Assembly: GCA_026004735.1 (NCBI GenBank)
Contig: BPJS01000001.1
Span: 2,739,641 to 2,803,640 of the forward strand
Source: Isosphaeraceae bacterium
GTDB lineage: Bacteria > Planctomycetota > Planctomycetia > Isosphaerales > Isosphaeraceae
DNA length: 64,000 bases
Direction: 5' to 3'
Numbering within the stretch: the stretch's first letter is position 1; each line of letters opens with the position of its first letter. The notes under the pieces were generated by a model that saw nothing but the letters and a program-made list of their open reading frames with translations, did not search any database and was not told where the DNA came from. Below, one piece after another: positions 16,575-25,892 of the stretch. Position numbers and translations under genes: made by a program.

Positions 16575-16886
16575 GGACGCAGGTCTCCAAGAGCAGCGAT
16601 TGCCACGTCAGAACAGGTGCCGCAGACGGTCGTGACCCGGGGCTGAGACCGCAGATCCGGGGCCAGGAGGAGCGTCGCGTGTCAGGCCGCATCGGGCCGA
16701 CTCACGGAGAACAGGGCCGCGTGTGCTCTTAAGCGATGCCGAATCACGCGTTCTCGTGAGTCTTATAAGGCGATCGCCGCCGTGGCGTCAATGCGATGAC
16801 GCTTGGATCCATCAAGCATGCATGGACGTCGTCGTCACGAGGCAGCGCCTCTGTCACGGGGAGTTGTGGAGATCGTTGAGAGGAGT
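16575..16886. other. Non-coding gap between repressor start and FHA gene end
   Basis: This 312-bp stretch has no credible reading frame. It should hold the promoter of the S24-like regulator (minus strand) and the 3' trailer of the FHA gene. The segment around 16750-16770 (TCTTATAAGG) is the most AT-rich part, but I cannot pair it with a convincing -35 box. No strong hairpin with a T-run was seen. Confidence 0.4.
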
Positions 16887-17426
16887 TTAGCGTTTCTTGT
16901 CTTCGTCGGCATCCAGACCGAGCAAGAATTCGGCGACGGCGTCCTCGCCGAGAGGTTCGACGGGCTCGGCTTCGGCGGCGGGGGGAGCCGCGACGTTGCG
17001 CGTTTGAACGGCGGAACCGCTTTCGGATTCGACCTCGATTTCGAAGTCGATTTCGGCGGCCTCGGCAGGAACGGCGGTGTCGGCTGGGCTGGAGGAAGGG
17101 GCGATGGTCGGATCGGCCGAGCCGGTTGGCGCCGCGGCTTCAACCCGAAAGACGACCGAGCCGATGACCAGCGCCGAGCCTGGCCCGAGTTCGGTTGGCT
17201 CGGTGATTTTGATCCCGTTGACGTAGGTTCCGTTGGAGCTGCCTAAGTCGCGGACGATGAGCTTGCCGTCCGATTCGGTCAGTTCGCAGTGGCGGCGGCT
17301 GACCAACGAGGAGACGATGCGGATCTGGCAGCCGTTTTGGCGGCCGACCAGCGTGACGGCGTTGGGCGGAATGCGCAGAGTGGTCGAGGCGCTACGCCCT
17401 TTGATGACGACGAGCTGATAAGGCAT
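16887..17426 (-). CDS. Forkhead-associated (FHA) domain protein
   Basis: The start is set at the ATG 17424-17426, where the FHA domain begins immediately (MPYQLVVIKG); the frame is open further back but runs through the tRNA and its promoter. The 179-residue product has the FHA core: LVGRQNGCQIRI, VSRRHCELTES (the S-R-x-H phosphothreonine site), DLGSSNGTYVNG and an ELGPGSALVIGSVVFRVE ending. The last ~75 residues are an acidic, Ala/Pro/Glu-rich disordered tail. FHA proteins read Thr phosphorylation, usually made by Ser/Thr kinases, which planctomycetes have in abundance. No kinase is nearby. Confidence 0.88.
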   Translation of the reverse strand: MPYQLVVIKGRSASTTLRIPPNAVTLVGRQNGCQIRIVSSLVSRRHCELTESDGKLIVRDLGSSNGTYVNGIKITEPTELGPGSALVIGSVVFRVEAAAPTGSADPTIAPSSSPADTAVPAEAAEIDFEIEVESESGSAVQTRNVAAPPAAEAEPVEPLGEDAVAEFLLGLDADEDKKR

Positions 17427-17581
17427 GATCGGACGGGGTCGGAAGCAGTCGGCTGGAGGAGTCCGGACCGCCCGGCGTGGCGTCGGAGCGGCTCGGGCGG
17501 CGACGTACGTTTCAGCGTAGCCGCGCCCCTGGGGTCGTGCAAACCCCGACCCCGGAATCGACCCGTTTCGGGGCGACCGGC

Positions 17582-17609
17582 TTGCATTCAAGCGCCGGGC
17601 TTTTATACT
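17582..17609 (+). promoter_or_regulatory. Sigma-70-type promoter for tRNA-Gly (possibly also tig)
   Basis: TTGCAT (17582-17587) and TATACT (17604-17609) are separated by 16 bp and lie about 50 bp before the tRNA. Both hexamers are close to the sigma-70 consensus and the -10 box stands in a small AT-rich island (CTTTTATACTGAG) in GC-rich surroundings. Transcription should start near 17616, giving a short leader before the tRNA. Confidence 0.6.
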
Positions 17610-17660
17610 GAGTGGATCGACGGAACGGCACAGGGGTCCTGGAGGCCGGCTGTTCACGTT

Positions 17661-17733
17661 GCGGGTGTAGCTCAGCTGGTAGAGCACCACGTTGCCAACG
17701 TGGTTGTCGTGGGTTCAAATCCCATCACCCGCT
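17661..17733 (+). tRNA. tRNA-Gly (anticodon GCC)
   Basis: The 73-nt gene folds as a standard cloverleaf. The acceptor stem pairs GCGGGTG (17661-17667) with CACCCGC (17726-17732), with U73 as discriminator. The D-arm contains AGCTCAGCTGGTAGAGCA. The anticodon stem is CCACG/CGTGG around the loop TTGCCAA (anticodon GCC). The T-arm is GTGGG-TTCAAAT-CCCAT. The 3' CCA is not encoded. It lies about 108 bp upstream of tig on the same strand. Confidence 0.95.
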
Positions 17734-17840
17734 CTGGTCCTGGCCAATTTGGATGGCGGTGATCGCTCGAGCGCCCGGCGCGAGTTGGCGGCTCCGCCGC
17801 CTGAGCGCGACCGTCGATCGCCTTGATGAGGATCACCGCG

Positions 17841-19313
17841 ATGACCACCAAGCCGGAAGCGGAACGGACGGAGTTGACCGGGGACCAGGAGAGTCCCGCC
17901 AAGCGCAAGTTGGATCTGCGCGTCGATATCAAAGACGTAGGGCCGTGCCGCAAGAAGCTGAGCGTCGAGATCCCGACCGAAGAGGTGCGCCACAAGTTTC
18001 AAGAGACGCTCCAGGAGCTGCGGCGCGAAGCACAGGTGCCGGGCTTCCGCCCGGGGCGTGCTCCGCGCGGCCTGGTGGAGCGGCGGTTTCGCAAGGAAGT
18101 CGCCGGTCAGGTCAAGTCGGCCCTGCTGATGGAGTGCATGGAACAGCTCGACGAAGACTACAAGCTGAACCCGATTCAGCAGCCGCAACTGGACCTGGAC
18201 GCGATCGAGTTGGCCGAAGACGGCCCGCTGAAATTTGAGGTGGAACTGGAGGTTCAGCCCGATTTCGAATTGCCGGATTACAAGTCGCTGGTGCTGAAGC
18301 GTCCGGTCAAGACGATCCGCGACGCCGATATCGACGCCCAGCTCCGAGCCTTTCTGGAACGGTACGCCCGGCTGGTCCCCAAGACCGACGGCGGCGCCGA
18401 GTTGGGCGACTACATCACGGCCGACCTGACGTTCCACAAGGACGGCACCGTCTTGAACGAGGTCCGCGAGGTCTCTTTCCGGTTTCAGCCCGAGCTACGG
18501 TTCCAGGACGGGCACGTTCCCGGACTGGCCGAGGTCTTGCGTGGGGTCAAGCCAGGCCAGACGCGTGAGGCCGCGGCGCAGATCGGCTCGGCCTCGCCGG
18601 ATCCGGCCCTGCGGGGGCAGACCATCCAGGTCCGGTTCCAGGTTCACGACCTCAAGCGGCTCGAACTGCCCGAGGTCAACGCGGAGTTTCTGGCCTCCAT
18701 CGGCTTTGACAGCCGGGAGGAGCTGCGCGAGGCCCTGCGGGGGGTGCTGGAACGCCGCGCCGAGTTCCTCCAGCGCCAGGCGCTGCGTCGCCAAATCCTG
18801 GATCAGTTGATCGCCGCGACCCCGTTCGACCTGCCCCCCGAGCTCGTCCGGCGGCAGGAGCGGTCGACGCTTCGCCGGCAGGTCGAGGAACTGCGGCAGT
18901 CGGGGCTCTCCGACGGTGAGATCCGTGCCCGCGAGGCCGAATTGCGGGCCAACGCCCACGAGCAGACCTTGCGGAGTCTGAAAGAGTATTTCCTGCTGGC
19001 GCGAATCGCGGAGGCCGAAGGCATCGCGATCGACGACAACGACTTTGAGGACGAGATTGCCGCGATTGCCGCCCGCAGCGACGAATCGCCTCGGCGGGTC
19101 CGCGCCCGCATTGAGAAGGAAGGTCTGACCGAGGGTCTGCTCCAACAGATTCTCGAGCGCAAGACGATCGACCGGATCCTGAGCCTGGTTCGGGTCGAGG
19201 ACGTGGCCATGACCGACGACCAGACCGCGGTCGAGACCCTCGACCAGACGGCCACCGGCGCAGAACCTGACGCTGCGGAGGATCAGGATTCGGCGGAATC
19301 GGCAACGAAATGA
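17841..19313 (+). CDS. tig: Trigger factor, ribosome-associated chaperone and peptidyl-prolyl isomerase
   Basis: The ATG at 17841 is preferred because GAGGATC lies at proper distance before it; TTG 17823 and ATG 17826 are in frame but poorly placed. The 490-residue product has the N-terminal ribosome-binding domain with the signature region VPGFRPGRAPRGLVERRF (E. coli: GFRxGKxP). A central PPIase-like FKBP segment (about 165-260, DGTVLNEVREVSFRFQPELRFQDGHVPGLAEVLRGV) and the long helical C-terminal chaperone arms follow. An acidic tail (QTAVETLDQTATGAEPDAAEDQDS) closes the protein. It leads a tig-clpP-clpP arrangement, a common linkage of folding and proteolysis. Confidence 0.95.
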   Translation: MTTKPEAERTELTGDQESPAKRKLDLRVDIKDVGPCRKKLSVEIPTEEVRHKFQETLQELRREAQVPGFRPGRAPRGLVERRFRKEVAGQVKSALLMECMEQLDEDYKLNPIQQPQLDLDAIELAEDGPLKFEVELEVQPDFELPDYKSLVLKRPVKTIRDADIDAQLRAFLERYARLVPKTDGGAELGDYITADLTFHKDGTVLNEVREVSFRFQPELRFQDGHVPGLAEVLRGVKPGQTREAAAQIGSASPDPALRGQTIQVRFQVHDLKRLELPEVNAEFLASIGFDSREELREALRGVLERRAEFLQRQALRRQILDQLIAATPFDLPPELVRRQERSTLRRQVEELRQSGLSDGEIRAREAELRANAHEQTLRSLKEYFLLARIAEAEGIAIDDNDFEDEIAAIAARSDESPRRVRARIEKEGLTEGLLQQILERKTIDRILSLVRVEDVAMTDDQTAVETLDQTATGAEPDAAEDQDSAESATK

Positions 19314-19532
19314 AGCCCTGATCGCCCCCCTGAAGAGGGCGGCTGAGGTCACCAACCACAGAGAGGCCCCAGGTTGGCTCGTCAGGGTGGTTCAGGGGGC
19401 GTACAATGTCGCCGCCAGACTGGATCCGCCCCGGCCCCCAGGTCCCGTCGGGCTGACCGGCCCGCCGCTTCAGACGCTCCCTGATCCTGACGCCCTGTTC
19501 CCCGCCCGTCGCGCGTTTCGAGACTCCCGACG

Positions 19533-20201
19533 ATGACTCACGACCCGTTTGCCTCGTTCGACCCCCGCCACGGACCCGAGACGCCGCTGGCCGTGCCGCG
19601 GCTGCAGCGCTATCGCGATTACGCCCGCCAGCGACAGATGACCCTCGGGGATCTGCTCCTCGAAAACCGCATCATCTTCCTGGAGGGGGTGATCAACGAC
19701 AGCACGGCCAACCTGCTGGTCATGAAACTCCTGTTTCTGCAATACGAGAACCGCCAACAGGGTATCCAGTTCTATATCAACAGCCCCGGCGGCAGCGTGA
19801 CGGCGACGCTTGCCATTTATGACACGATGCAGTTCATCGAGTGCCCCATTTCGACCTTCTGCATCGGTCTGGCTGCCTCGGGCGCCGCGGTCTTGCTGGC
19901 TGGGGGAGCCAAAGGAAAGCGGTACGCCCTGCCGCATTCGAAGGTGATGATTCACCAGCCGTACGGCCAGGTTGGCGGACAGGTCTCGGACATCGAGATC
20001 CAGGCTCAAGAGATCCTCCAGAGCCGCCAGGTCATCAACGAGATTTTGTCCAAACACACCGGTCAACCGATCGAACGGATCGCTCGCGATACCGAACGCG
20101 ACCGTTATCTGACCGCGCTTCAGGCTAAGGAGTATGGCATCGTCGATGAGGTCGTCGGCCATGCTCCAGCCTCAGGGACCGAGGCCGTCAAGAAACCCTG
20201 A
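19533..20201 (+). CDS. clpP: ATP-dependent Clp protease proteolytic subunit (first paralogue)
   Basis: The 222-residue protein carries the ClpP fold. [20 protein letters not shown] leads into the nucleophile region [16 protein letters not shown] (Ser116), then VMIHQP (His141) and the [22 protein letters not shown] segment holding the catalytic Asp. The nucleophile motif is slightly unusual: AAS-GAAV where most ClpPs have AAS-MGAF/A. About 25 extra N-terminal residues precede the usual start region, compared with E. coli mature ClpP. It needs a ClpX or ClpA partner, absent from the window. The gene lies 219 bp after tig and 74 bp before the second paralogue. Confidence 0.93.
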   Translation: MTHDPFASFDPRHGPETPLAVPRLQRYRDYARQRQMTLGDLLLENRIIFLEGVINDSTANLLVMKLLFLQYENRQQGIQFYINSPGGSVTATLAIYDTMQFIECPISTFCIGLAASGAAVLLAGGAKGKRYALPHSKVMIHQPYGQVGGQVSDIEIQAQEILQSRQVINEILSKHTGQPIERIARDTERDRYLTALQAKEYGIVDEVVGHAPASGTEAVKKP

Positions 20202-20275
20202 GCCGTTGGTCACTCCCCGCGACTCTGCTTCCGGCACCCTCCCGCCTTCGCCCACCCGGTCGAGAGACTCCACCC

Positions 20276-20887
20276 ATGCCGCTGATCCCGATCGTCATCG
20301 AACGCACTGGCCGCGAAGAACGGGCGATGGATATCTACTCCCGCCTGCTCCAGGATCGGATCATCATCCTGGGCTCGGCCATCGACGACAACGTTGCCAA
20401 TTTGATCGTCGCCCAGATGCTGGTCCTGGCCCATCAGGACGACAAGGCTGATATCCATTTGTATATCAACAGTCCCGGCGGGAGCGTGACGGCGGGGCTG
20501 GCCATTTATGACACGATGCAGTATGTGCCCTGCGACGTGGCGACGTACTGCATTGGTCAGTGCGCCAGCATGGGATCGTTGCTGCTGGCTGCGGGTGCCA
20601 AGGGAAAGCGGAACAGCCTGCCTCATGGCCGGATCATGATCCACCAGCCCCTGGCGGGCATGGAGGGGACGGCTACGGACATCTTGATCCACGCCGAGGA
20701 GTTTCTCCGCATGAAGCGCCAGTTGAACGAAATTTATCGGCGCCATACCGGTCAGAGTCTGGAGAAACTGGAGGCGGATACCGACCGCGACCGGTTTATG
20801 GGTCCTGAGGAAGCCCGGGAGTATGGGTTGATCGACAACGTGTTGGATCGCGAGCCGCGGCTTCCGCTGAACCCCCAGGCGATCTAA
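20276..20887 (+). CDS. clpP: ATP-dependent Clp protease proteolytic subunit (second paralogue)
   Basis: A canonical 203-residue ClpP. It starts [32 protein letters not shown] (near-consensus), with catalytic Ser98 in [11 protein letters not shown], His123 in MIHQP and the Asp in [13 protein letters not shown]. It differs from the upstream copy in the nucleophile motif and axial region, so the two may form mixed rings, as paired ClpPs do in actinobacteria and cyanobacteria; that is inference. No clpX follows; the gene is followed by a long non-coding stretch. Confidence 0.95.
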   Translation: MPLIPIVIERTGREERAMDIYSRLLQDRIIILGSAIDDNVANLIVAQMLVLAHQDDKADIHLYINSPGGSVTAGLAIYDTMQYVPCDVATYCIGQCASMGSLLLAAGAKGKRNSLPHGRIMIHQPLAGMEGTATDILIHAEEFLRMKRQLNEIYRRHTGQSLEKLEADTDRDRFMGPEEAREYGLIDNVLDREPRLPLNPQAI

Positions 20888-21381
20888 GTCACCAGGATTC
20901 CGAAGTAGGCCCTTGCGAGGGCGACCCAGGGCGAAATGCCCGATCGCAAGAAGTGATTTTCTGCCGCGAAGAACAGGAATTCAGGGTGTTGGATTTGGTC
21001 AACAACTCATGGGGAGCGCTTGACCGAGCGAAGCATGCTGAACTCAACTATACAAGCCCGAACTGGGCGACGGTCTGGTCCGACCGTCTGGAACCAACCC
21101 GTTTGGGTTCGAGCGTGGTTGTTAGGCGGTCAGGACCCTCGCAAATGAACTTCTCCTACGACTCTTCTTCCAGTTCCAGTTTTCCCCAAACCGGCTGATC
21201 GGAGCTCATTCTCGCGGTGACGGATCTTCGCGGATCGGAAACAGCGAGCCGGCTTCGGTGCCTCGGGTCTGGGTTGGTTCCGCGTGATGATGAGTTGGCG
21301 TTGTGCGTGTCCTGGAGAGGGTCGAGGCTCTGTCCGGGGTTGTTTCCCTTGCTAGAGGATCGAGAGAGAGGAGCGAACGGT
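20888..21381 (+). other. 494-bp non-coding region with hairpins, 5' of PEP-CTERM gene
   Basis: No credible gene is present. There is an inverted repeat GCCCT-TGCG-AGGGC at 20909-20922 shortly after clpP. A perfect 7-bp stem GACGGTC-(6)-GACCGTC lies at 21069-21088, followed by AACCC-GTTT-GGGTT near 21096-21109. Local base composition is more AT-rich than the genes around it. It probably contains the end of the clpP transcript and the promoter plus leader of the PEP-CTERM gene, whose ribosome site is the purine run GAGAGAGAGGAG at 21362-21373. Confidence 0.45.
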
Positions 21382-22071
21382 ATGGTGCAAGTCTTCCGAC
21401 GGCTCGTACTGGTGGCAGCCGTTGTGGCTGTCGTCGGTGCGGGCCAGGCTGCCCAGGCGGGCAGTTCTTATACGTTGCAGGAGTTGCTGGACGGCCAATC
21501 GCTCGTGGTGGGCGATAAGGTCTTTACCAACTTCCGTAATTTTATCGGGATCGGGGGTGCGCCCTCGGCCAGTAACATTACGGTGACCGGTCAAATTGGT
21601 ACCGGCGGTGTCGTTGAGCTGTTCTTCACCAGCGCGGGCTGGTTCGTCTCCTCGGGACAGTTCATGGACACCAGCTTCGCCTTTGACGTTTTGGTGGCGG
21701 CACCAAACGCCATCAAGCGCGTCGAGGCGGCCTTGCTCGCGTCGAGCACGTCGGGCACGGGTCAGATCAACTTCGATGAGTCGATTTACGAGTACGATCC
21801 GAGCACGTTCCCGACCAACCTGATCGGCGACATCGGCCTGACCAAGCCCGCCGGTCCGACGGCCGGGGGTCTGGACCTCAAGCCCTTCCGGACCAAGCTG
21901 ACGATTTACAAGGATCTGGCCTTGATCGGCGGTCCGAACGGCTTCGCGTCGATCAGCGTCTTGGGTCAGCGCTTCATTCAGACGGTGGTTCCGGAGCCGA
22001 GCTCGGTCGTCCTGATGGGTCTGGGCGTGACCCTGATGGCCGGCTATGCCTGGCGGCGCCGGGGTCGCTGA
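21382..22071 (+). CDS. PEP-CTERM sorting-signal exported protein
   Basis: The 229-residue protein has a signal peptide (MVQVFRRLVLVAAVVAVVGAGQAAQAG) and a classical PEP-CTERM tail: VPEPSS, a hydrophobic helix (VVLMGLGVTLMAGYAW) and RRRGR. Such proteins are processed by exosortase and delivered to the cell surface or exopolysaccharide matrix. The mature part is beta-rich (ITVTGQIGTGGVVELFFTSAGWFVSSGQF) with no cysteine and no recognised domain. The chosen ATG has a strong ribosome site 8 nt upstream; the longer frame from 21217 adds non-signal-like residues. It is followed by a strong terminator. No exosortase is in the window. Confidence 0.88.
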   Translation: MVQVFRRLVLVAAVVAVVGAGQAAQAGSSYTLQELLDGQSLVVGDKVFTNFRNFIGIGGAPSASNITVTGQIGTGGVVELFFTSAGWFVSSGQFMDTSFAFDVLVAAPNAIKRVEAALLASSTSGTGQINFDESIYEYDPSTFPTNLIGDIGLTKPAGPTAGGLDLKPFRTKLTIYKDLALIGGPNGFASISVLGQRFIQTVVPEPSSVVLMGLGVTLMAGYAWRRRGR

Positions 22072-22135
22072 TCCGTTGCTCAGGAGCCCGGGGCTGGTCC
22101 TGGTTCTTGACAACGGCTGAGCATGACCTCCAAAG

Positions 22136-22169
22136 AAAAGCCCGCTCACCTGAGGGTGAGCGGGCTTTT
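22136..22169. terminator. Strong bidirectional rho-independent terminator
   Basis: A perfect 15-bp inverted repeat, AAAAGCCCGCTCACC (22136-22150) and GGTGAGCGGGCTTTT (22155-22169) with loop TGAG, ends in T-runs on both strands. It lies 65 bp after the PEP-CTERM gene and 74 bp after the end of the convergent aldehyde dehydrogenase, so it can stop transcription from both sides. Confidence 0.93.
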
Positions 22170-22243
22170 ACTTTTGGCGACTGCTCGGAATGTGTCAGGC
22201 TGATTCGCGTGCGGTTGGGTCCAGACCGGACGCCCGTCGGTCA

Positions 22244-23719
22244 TCAACGGAGTGCGACGGTGACGGTCTTCAGCTCGATGTAATTATCGAGTGCCTTTTC
22301 GCCCAACTCGCGGCCGATGCCGCTGGCCTTGAAGCCGCCGAAGGGAGCGGCCGCGTCGAAGACGTCGTAGCAGTTGATCCAGACGGTGCCGGCCCGAATC
22401 CGGTGGGCCAGGTCGTGGGCCTTGCCGACGTCGTGGGTCCAGACGGCAGCGGCCAGGCCGTAGTCGGTGGTGTTGGCCCGCTGGACGACTTCCTCGACCT
22501 CGCGGAACCGGAGCACCTGCATCACCGGCCCGAAGATCTCCTCGCGGGCGATCGTCATCTCGTCCTTCACGTCGGCGAAGACGGTCGGTTCGATGTAGAA
22601 GCCCTTCTGGCCCCACCGTTTGCCGCCGGTGACGCAGCGGGCGCCCTGCTTGCGGCCAGATTCGATGTAGCCGAGGACCTTCTCGAACTGGGTCTTGTCG
22701 ACCTGCGGCCCCTGCTCGGTGGTCGGGTCGAACGGATCGCCGAGTTTACGGGATTTGGCCCGTTCGACGAGCCGCTCAACCATGGCGTCGTAGATCGGCT
22801 CTTCGACGAACAGCCGGCTGCCGGCGCAGCAGCATTGGCCCTGGTTCAGGTAGAGGCCGAGGATGGCGCCTTCGACGGCGGCGTCGAGGTCGGCGTCGGC
22901 GAAGACGATGTTGGGGCTTTTGCCGCCCAGTTCGAGGGTGACGCGCTTCAGCGTGTTGGCGGCGTTGCGCATGATGATCCGGCCGACCTCGGTCGAACCG
23001 GTGAAGGCGATCTTGTCGACGCCGGGGTGCTCGACCAGGGCCGCGCCGGCCGTTTCGCCGAAACCGGGGACGATGTTGATGACGCCGTCGGGGAAACCGG
23101 CCTCCTGGGCCAGCTCGCCCAGACGCAGACAGGTCAGGGGAGTTTGCTCGGCGGGCTTCATGACGATGGTGCAGCCGGCCGCCAGCGCAGGTCCCCACTT
23201 CCAGGCCACCATGAGCATCGGGAAGTTCCAGGGGATGATCTGGCCGCAGACGCCCACCGGTTCCTTGCGGGTGTAGGTGAAGTAGTTGCCCCGGACGGGG
23301 ATCGTCTGGCCGTGGAGCTTGTCGGCCCAGCCGGCATAATAACGGAGGCAGTCGACGACCAGGGGCAGGTCGCCGTGGCGGGCCTCGGAGATCGGTTTTC
23401 CGTTGTCCAGGACTTCCAGGCGAGCCAGCTCGTCGGCGTTTTCTTCGATCAGGTCAGCCAGCCGGTTGAGCATGCGCCCCCGGTCGCGGGCGTCGGTCCG
23501 CCGCCAGGGTCCGGTCTCGAAGGCGGCGCGGGCGGCCTTGACGGCGGCATCGATATCCTCGGCGTCACCCTCGGCGACCTGGGCGATCACCTCTTCGGTG
23601 GCCGGGTTGATCGTTTCGAAGGTCTTGCCCGAGCGGCTCTCGACCCACTGCCCGCCGATCAGCATGCGGGTGGGAAAGCCGGTCGCCGGGCCGGTCCGGG
23701 AACGGACGGCGGTTGCCAT
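22244..23719 (-). CDS. NAD(P)-dependent aldehyde dehydrogenase (ALDH superfamily)
   Basis: A full-length 491-residue ALDH, probably of the betaine/retinal-aldehyde class. [22 protein letters not shown] and [16 protein letters not shown] form the coenzyme site. The catalytic Glu is in [13 protein letters not shown] and the nucleophilic Cys in [16 protein letters not shown], where three cysteines in a row are typical of ALDH1/2-like enzymes. The end [32 protein letters not shown] is also conserved. It converts aldehydes to acids; substrate not determinable from sequence. It stands alone, with the terminator at one end and the histidine kinase gene upstream on the same strand. Confidence 0.95.
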   Translation of the reverse strand: MATAVRSRTGPATGFPTRMLIGGQWVESRSGKTFETINPATEEVIAQVAEGDAEDIDAAVKAARAAFETGPWRRTDARDRGRMLNRLADLIEENADELARLEVLDNGKPISEARHGDLPLVVDCLRYYAGWADKLHGQTIPVRGNYFTYTRKEPVGVCGQIIPWNFPMLMVAWKWGPALAAGCTIVMKPAEQTPLTCLRLGELAQEAGFPDGVINIVPGFGETAGAALVEHPGVDKIAFTGSTEVGRIIMRNAANTLKRVTLELGGKSPNIVFADADLDAAVEGAILGLYLNQGQCCCAGSRLFVEEPIYDAMVERLVERAKSRKLGDPFDPTTEQGPQVDKTQFEKVLGYIESGRKQGARCVTGGKRWGQKGFYIEPTVFADVKDEMTIAREEIFGPVMQVLRFREVEEVVQRANTTDYGLAAAVWTHDVGKAHDLAHRIRAGTVWINCYDVFDAAAPFGGFKASGIGRELGEKALDNYIELKTVTVALR

Positions 23720-23820
23720 AACGACCCTCCGTGCGAGAGAGGACTGGGGGGAATTGCAACGGCCGGTTCAGCCGTTGTACGAGGCGTCTGGCGCCATCCT
23801 AGGGCGTGGGGCCGGGCCGC

Positions 23821-25770
23821 TCAAGCGGCGGGAGCGGCGCCGGACCGGCTGAGCAGGCGGCTGATCGTTTCCACGAGCTGGCCGACATCGACCGGCTTTT
23901 GCAGCACGGCGTCGACCGGGAGGGCGGAAAGCTCGGTGGTTGGGTCGTCGCCGAGGTCGTTGGCCAGGACGAGGATCGGGACGTTGCGGCCGGACGGTTG
24001 CTCGCGAATTGGACCGAGGATCTGAGCCGCCTCAAGCCCTGGCCGATCCAGGTCGAGAACGATCAACGAGGCCCGATGGTCACGAAGCCACTGAGCGGCC
24101 TCGGCTCCGCTGGCGACCGCCGAGACGGCATGACCGGTCTGGGTCAACACCAGCGCGAGCGCCGTTTCCTGGTGCTGGGGCTTGTCCTCGATGATCAGCA
24201 GGGGTGAGTCGGGCAGTGCCCGGGACGCGGGCAGCGACGCTCGGCCAGAGCCAGCGGCCGCCTCATCGGCCGCTTTGACCACCTCCACCGGATAGCGGAC
24301 CTGAAACAGGGTTCCCTGGCCGAGCCGACTTTCGACGCTGATGACGCCGCCGGCACCGTCGACCAGCCGCCGGCAGATGGCCAGACCCAGCCCGGTGCCG
24401 CGGGACCGGTCCCGCGCTGGGTTATTCAACTGGGCGAATTCATCGAAGATGCGCTCGAACTGGTCGGCGGGAATGCCCGGTCCGGTGTCGCGGACCCGGA
24501 GGATGAGCTGGCCGGACTCGGCCAGGAGTCGAGCTGAGACGTCGACCGAGCCTTGCTCAGTGAATTTGACGGCATTGTCGATGAGGTTGGAGAGGATGCG
24601 GGTCAATTTGACCCGATCGCAGCGAATCGTTTCCGAGCAGCCGCTGACGCGCCAGGTGAAGTTTAGCCCCTTGGCGTGGGCCGCCGCTTCATGGGGGGCG
24701 ACCACCGAGTCGAGCCAGGCATCGACGGCAAAAAGGGTGGGCCGGTCGTCGAAGCGTCCTGCCTCGAACCGGGAAAGGTCGAGCAGGTCGTGCAGCAGTT
24801 CGTTGAGGTTACTGACGGCCCGGCCGAGCACCCGAACCTGGTCGCGAATCTCGTCCCAGGACGGGCTGTCCAAGTCCAGGAGAGTCTGGAGCAGCTCGAC
24901 CTGGATGTTGATGGCGTTGACGGGTGTGCGCAGATCGTGGCTGATGGCGGAGAGGAACTGACTCTTGCGGCGCGAGGCTCCTTCGGCGGCCTCGACCGCT
25001 TGGCGCAAACCCTGCTCGCCGCGGACGCGGTCGGTCACGTCGACGAAGACCGCCAGGACGCCGCCGGGGGTCCGATTCGGCTCGGAGGAGCCCAGGGGCT
25101 GGAGCCGCCAGTCGTAGTAGCGCCGTTCGCCGCCCAGCTCCCATTCGACCCCCTTTTCGGCGGTCGTGGCGAGGCTTTCGAGGCAACGGCCGATGCTGGC
25201 CGGGAGTTCCTTGGGCCAACGGGCCGGCGGCGGAGACTCCCCGGGGCGGGCGGCCAGGAGCATCTGTGCGGCCAGGTTACCTGCCTGAAACTCGCCGGCT
25301 CGGTTGAAACAGGCAATTGCGACCGGCAGTTGGTCGAGGAGCGTCCGCAGGTGATGGGCGCGGACGCGCCAATCGCGTCCGACGCGGATCGAGGAATCGC
25401 TCGCCGAAGGCGCGGTCGTCGGCTTCGATCCCAGCGGGCGCACCACGTGAACGAACCAGGCCAGTTTGCCAGCCACTGGGAGCCGGGTGACCTCGTCCTC
25501 GACGTCGATGAGCCGTCCCTGGGCCGACCGAAACCGGATCTGGTAGCGGGAAGATCGCCGCCGGCCGTTGGTCGGCAGCGTGGGGGACGAGTTGGTCGCG
25601 AGGGTCGACTCGTAGGTCCGGCCGATCAGGTCGGCCTCGTTCCAGCCAAGTTCGAGCAGCAGCCCGCCGACGGCCGAGACGATCCGCCCCTGGCCGTCGG
25701 TGACCACGACCGCCATCGGGCAACCGTTCAAGAGCGGCAAGGGGTTGAAATCGACGGGTGTCGAGGGCAT
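23821..25770 (-). CDS. Hybrid histidine kinase: PAS, HisKA, HATPase and C-terminal receiver
   Basis: No transmembrane segment is visible, so this is a cytoplasmic sensor. From the ATG at 25770 (649 residues; another ATG at 25812 adds 14) two PAS-like regions appear (PMAVVVTDGQGRIVSAVGG and LPVAIACFNRAGEFQAGNLAA). The phospho-acceptor His lies in FLSAISHDLRTPVNAINIQVELL. N-box (LTRILSNLIDNAVKF), G1 (VRDTGPGIP) and G2 (RGTGLGLAICRRLV) follow. A receiver fills about 522-649, with acidic residues IIEDK, phospho-acceptor Asp near 573 (IVLDLDRP) and Lys in VLQKPVDV. It is divergent from the acyl-CoA carboxylase operon and could regulate it; that is only an inference from position. Confidence 0.9.
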   Translation of the reverse strand: MPSTPVDFNPLPLLNGCPMAVVVTDGQGRIVSAVGGLLLELGWNEADLIGRTYESTLATNSSPTLPTNGRRRSSRYQIRFRSAQGRLIDVEDEVTRLPVAGKLAWFVHVVRPLGSKPTTAPSASDSSIRVGRDWRVRAHHLRTLLDQLPVAIACFNRAGEFQAGNLAAQMLLAARPGESPPPARWPKELPASIGRCLESLATTAEKGVEWELGGERRYYDWRLQPLGSSEPNRTPGGVLAVFVDVTDRVRGEQGLRQAVEAAEGASRRKSQFLSAISHDLRTPVNAINIQVELLQTLLDLDSPSWDEIRDQVRVLGRAVSNLNELLHDLLDLSRFEAGRFDDRPTLFAVDAWLDSVVAPHEAAAHAKGLNFTWRVSGCSETIRCDRVKLTRILSNLIDNAVKFTEQGSVDVSARLLAESGQLILRVRDTGPGIPADQFERIFDEFAQLNNPARDRSRGTGLGLAICRRLVDGAGGVISVESRLGQGTLFQVRYPVEVVKAADEAAAGSGRASLPASRALPDSPLLIIEDKPQHQETALALVLTQTGHAVSAVASGAEAAQWLRDHRASLIVLDLDRPGLEAAQILGPIREQPSGRNVPILVLANDLGDDPTTELSALPVDAVLQKPVDVGQLVETISRLLSRSGAAPAA

Positions 25771-25892
25771 GGAAAAACCTGTTCCGTTGGCGGCCGAAGT
25801 GGTTCGGACCATACCAGTATCGCCGATGGTCCGGCCGCCGACTCGCTTCGACCGCGTAGCCCGTTACTATTGTACGGCGGGAGGAGTGGAAC

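Noticed and set aside
20909..20922. GCCCT/AGGGC hairpin as clpP terminator
   Set aside because: Stem is only 5 bp and is not followed by a T-run.
21020..21054. TTGACC and TATACA as a promoter of the PEP-CTERM gene
   Set aside because: The 23-bp spacing is too long for a sigma-70 promoter.
20953..21198. Possible 81-residue protein between clpP and PEP-CTERM genes
   Set aside because: No ribosome site, Ser-run C-terminus and codon use unlike the neighbours; the hairpins fit non-coding RNA better.
22190..24025. Long plus-strand frame of 611 codons
   Set aside because: It is antisense to the aldehyde dehydrogenase and kinase genes; the translation has no family resemblance and is a product of high GC.
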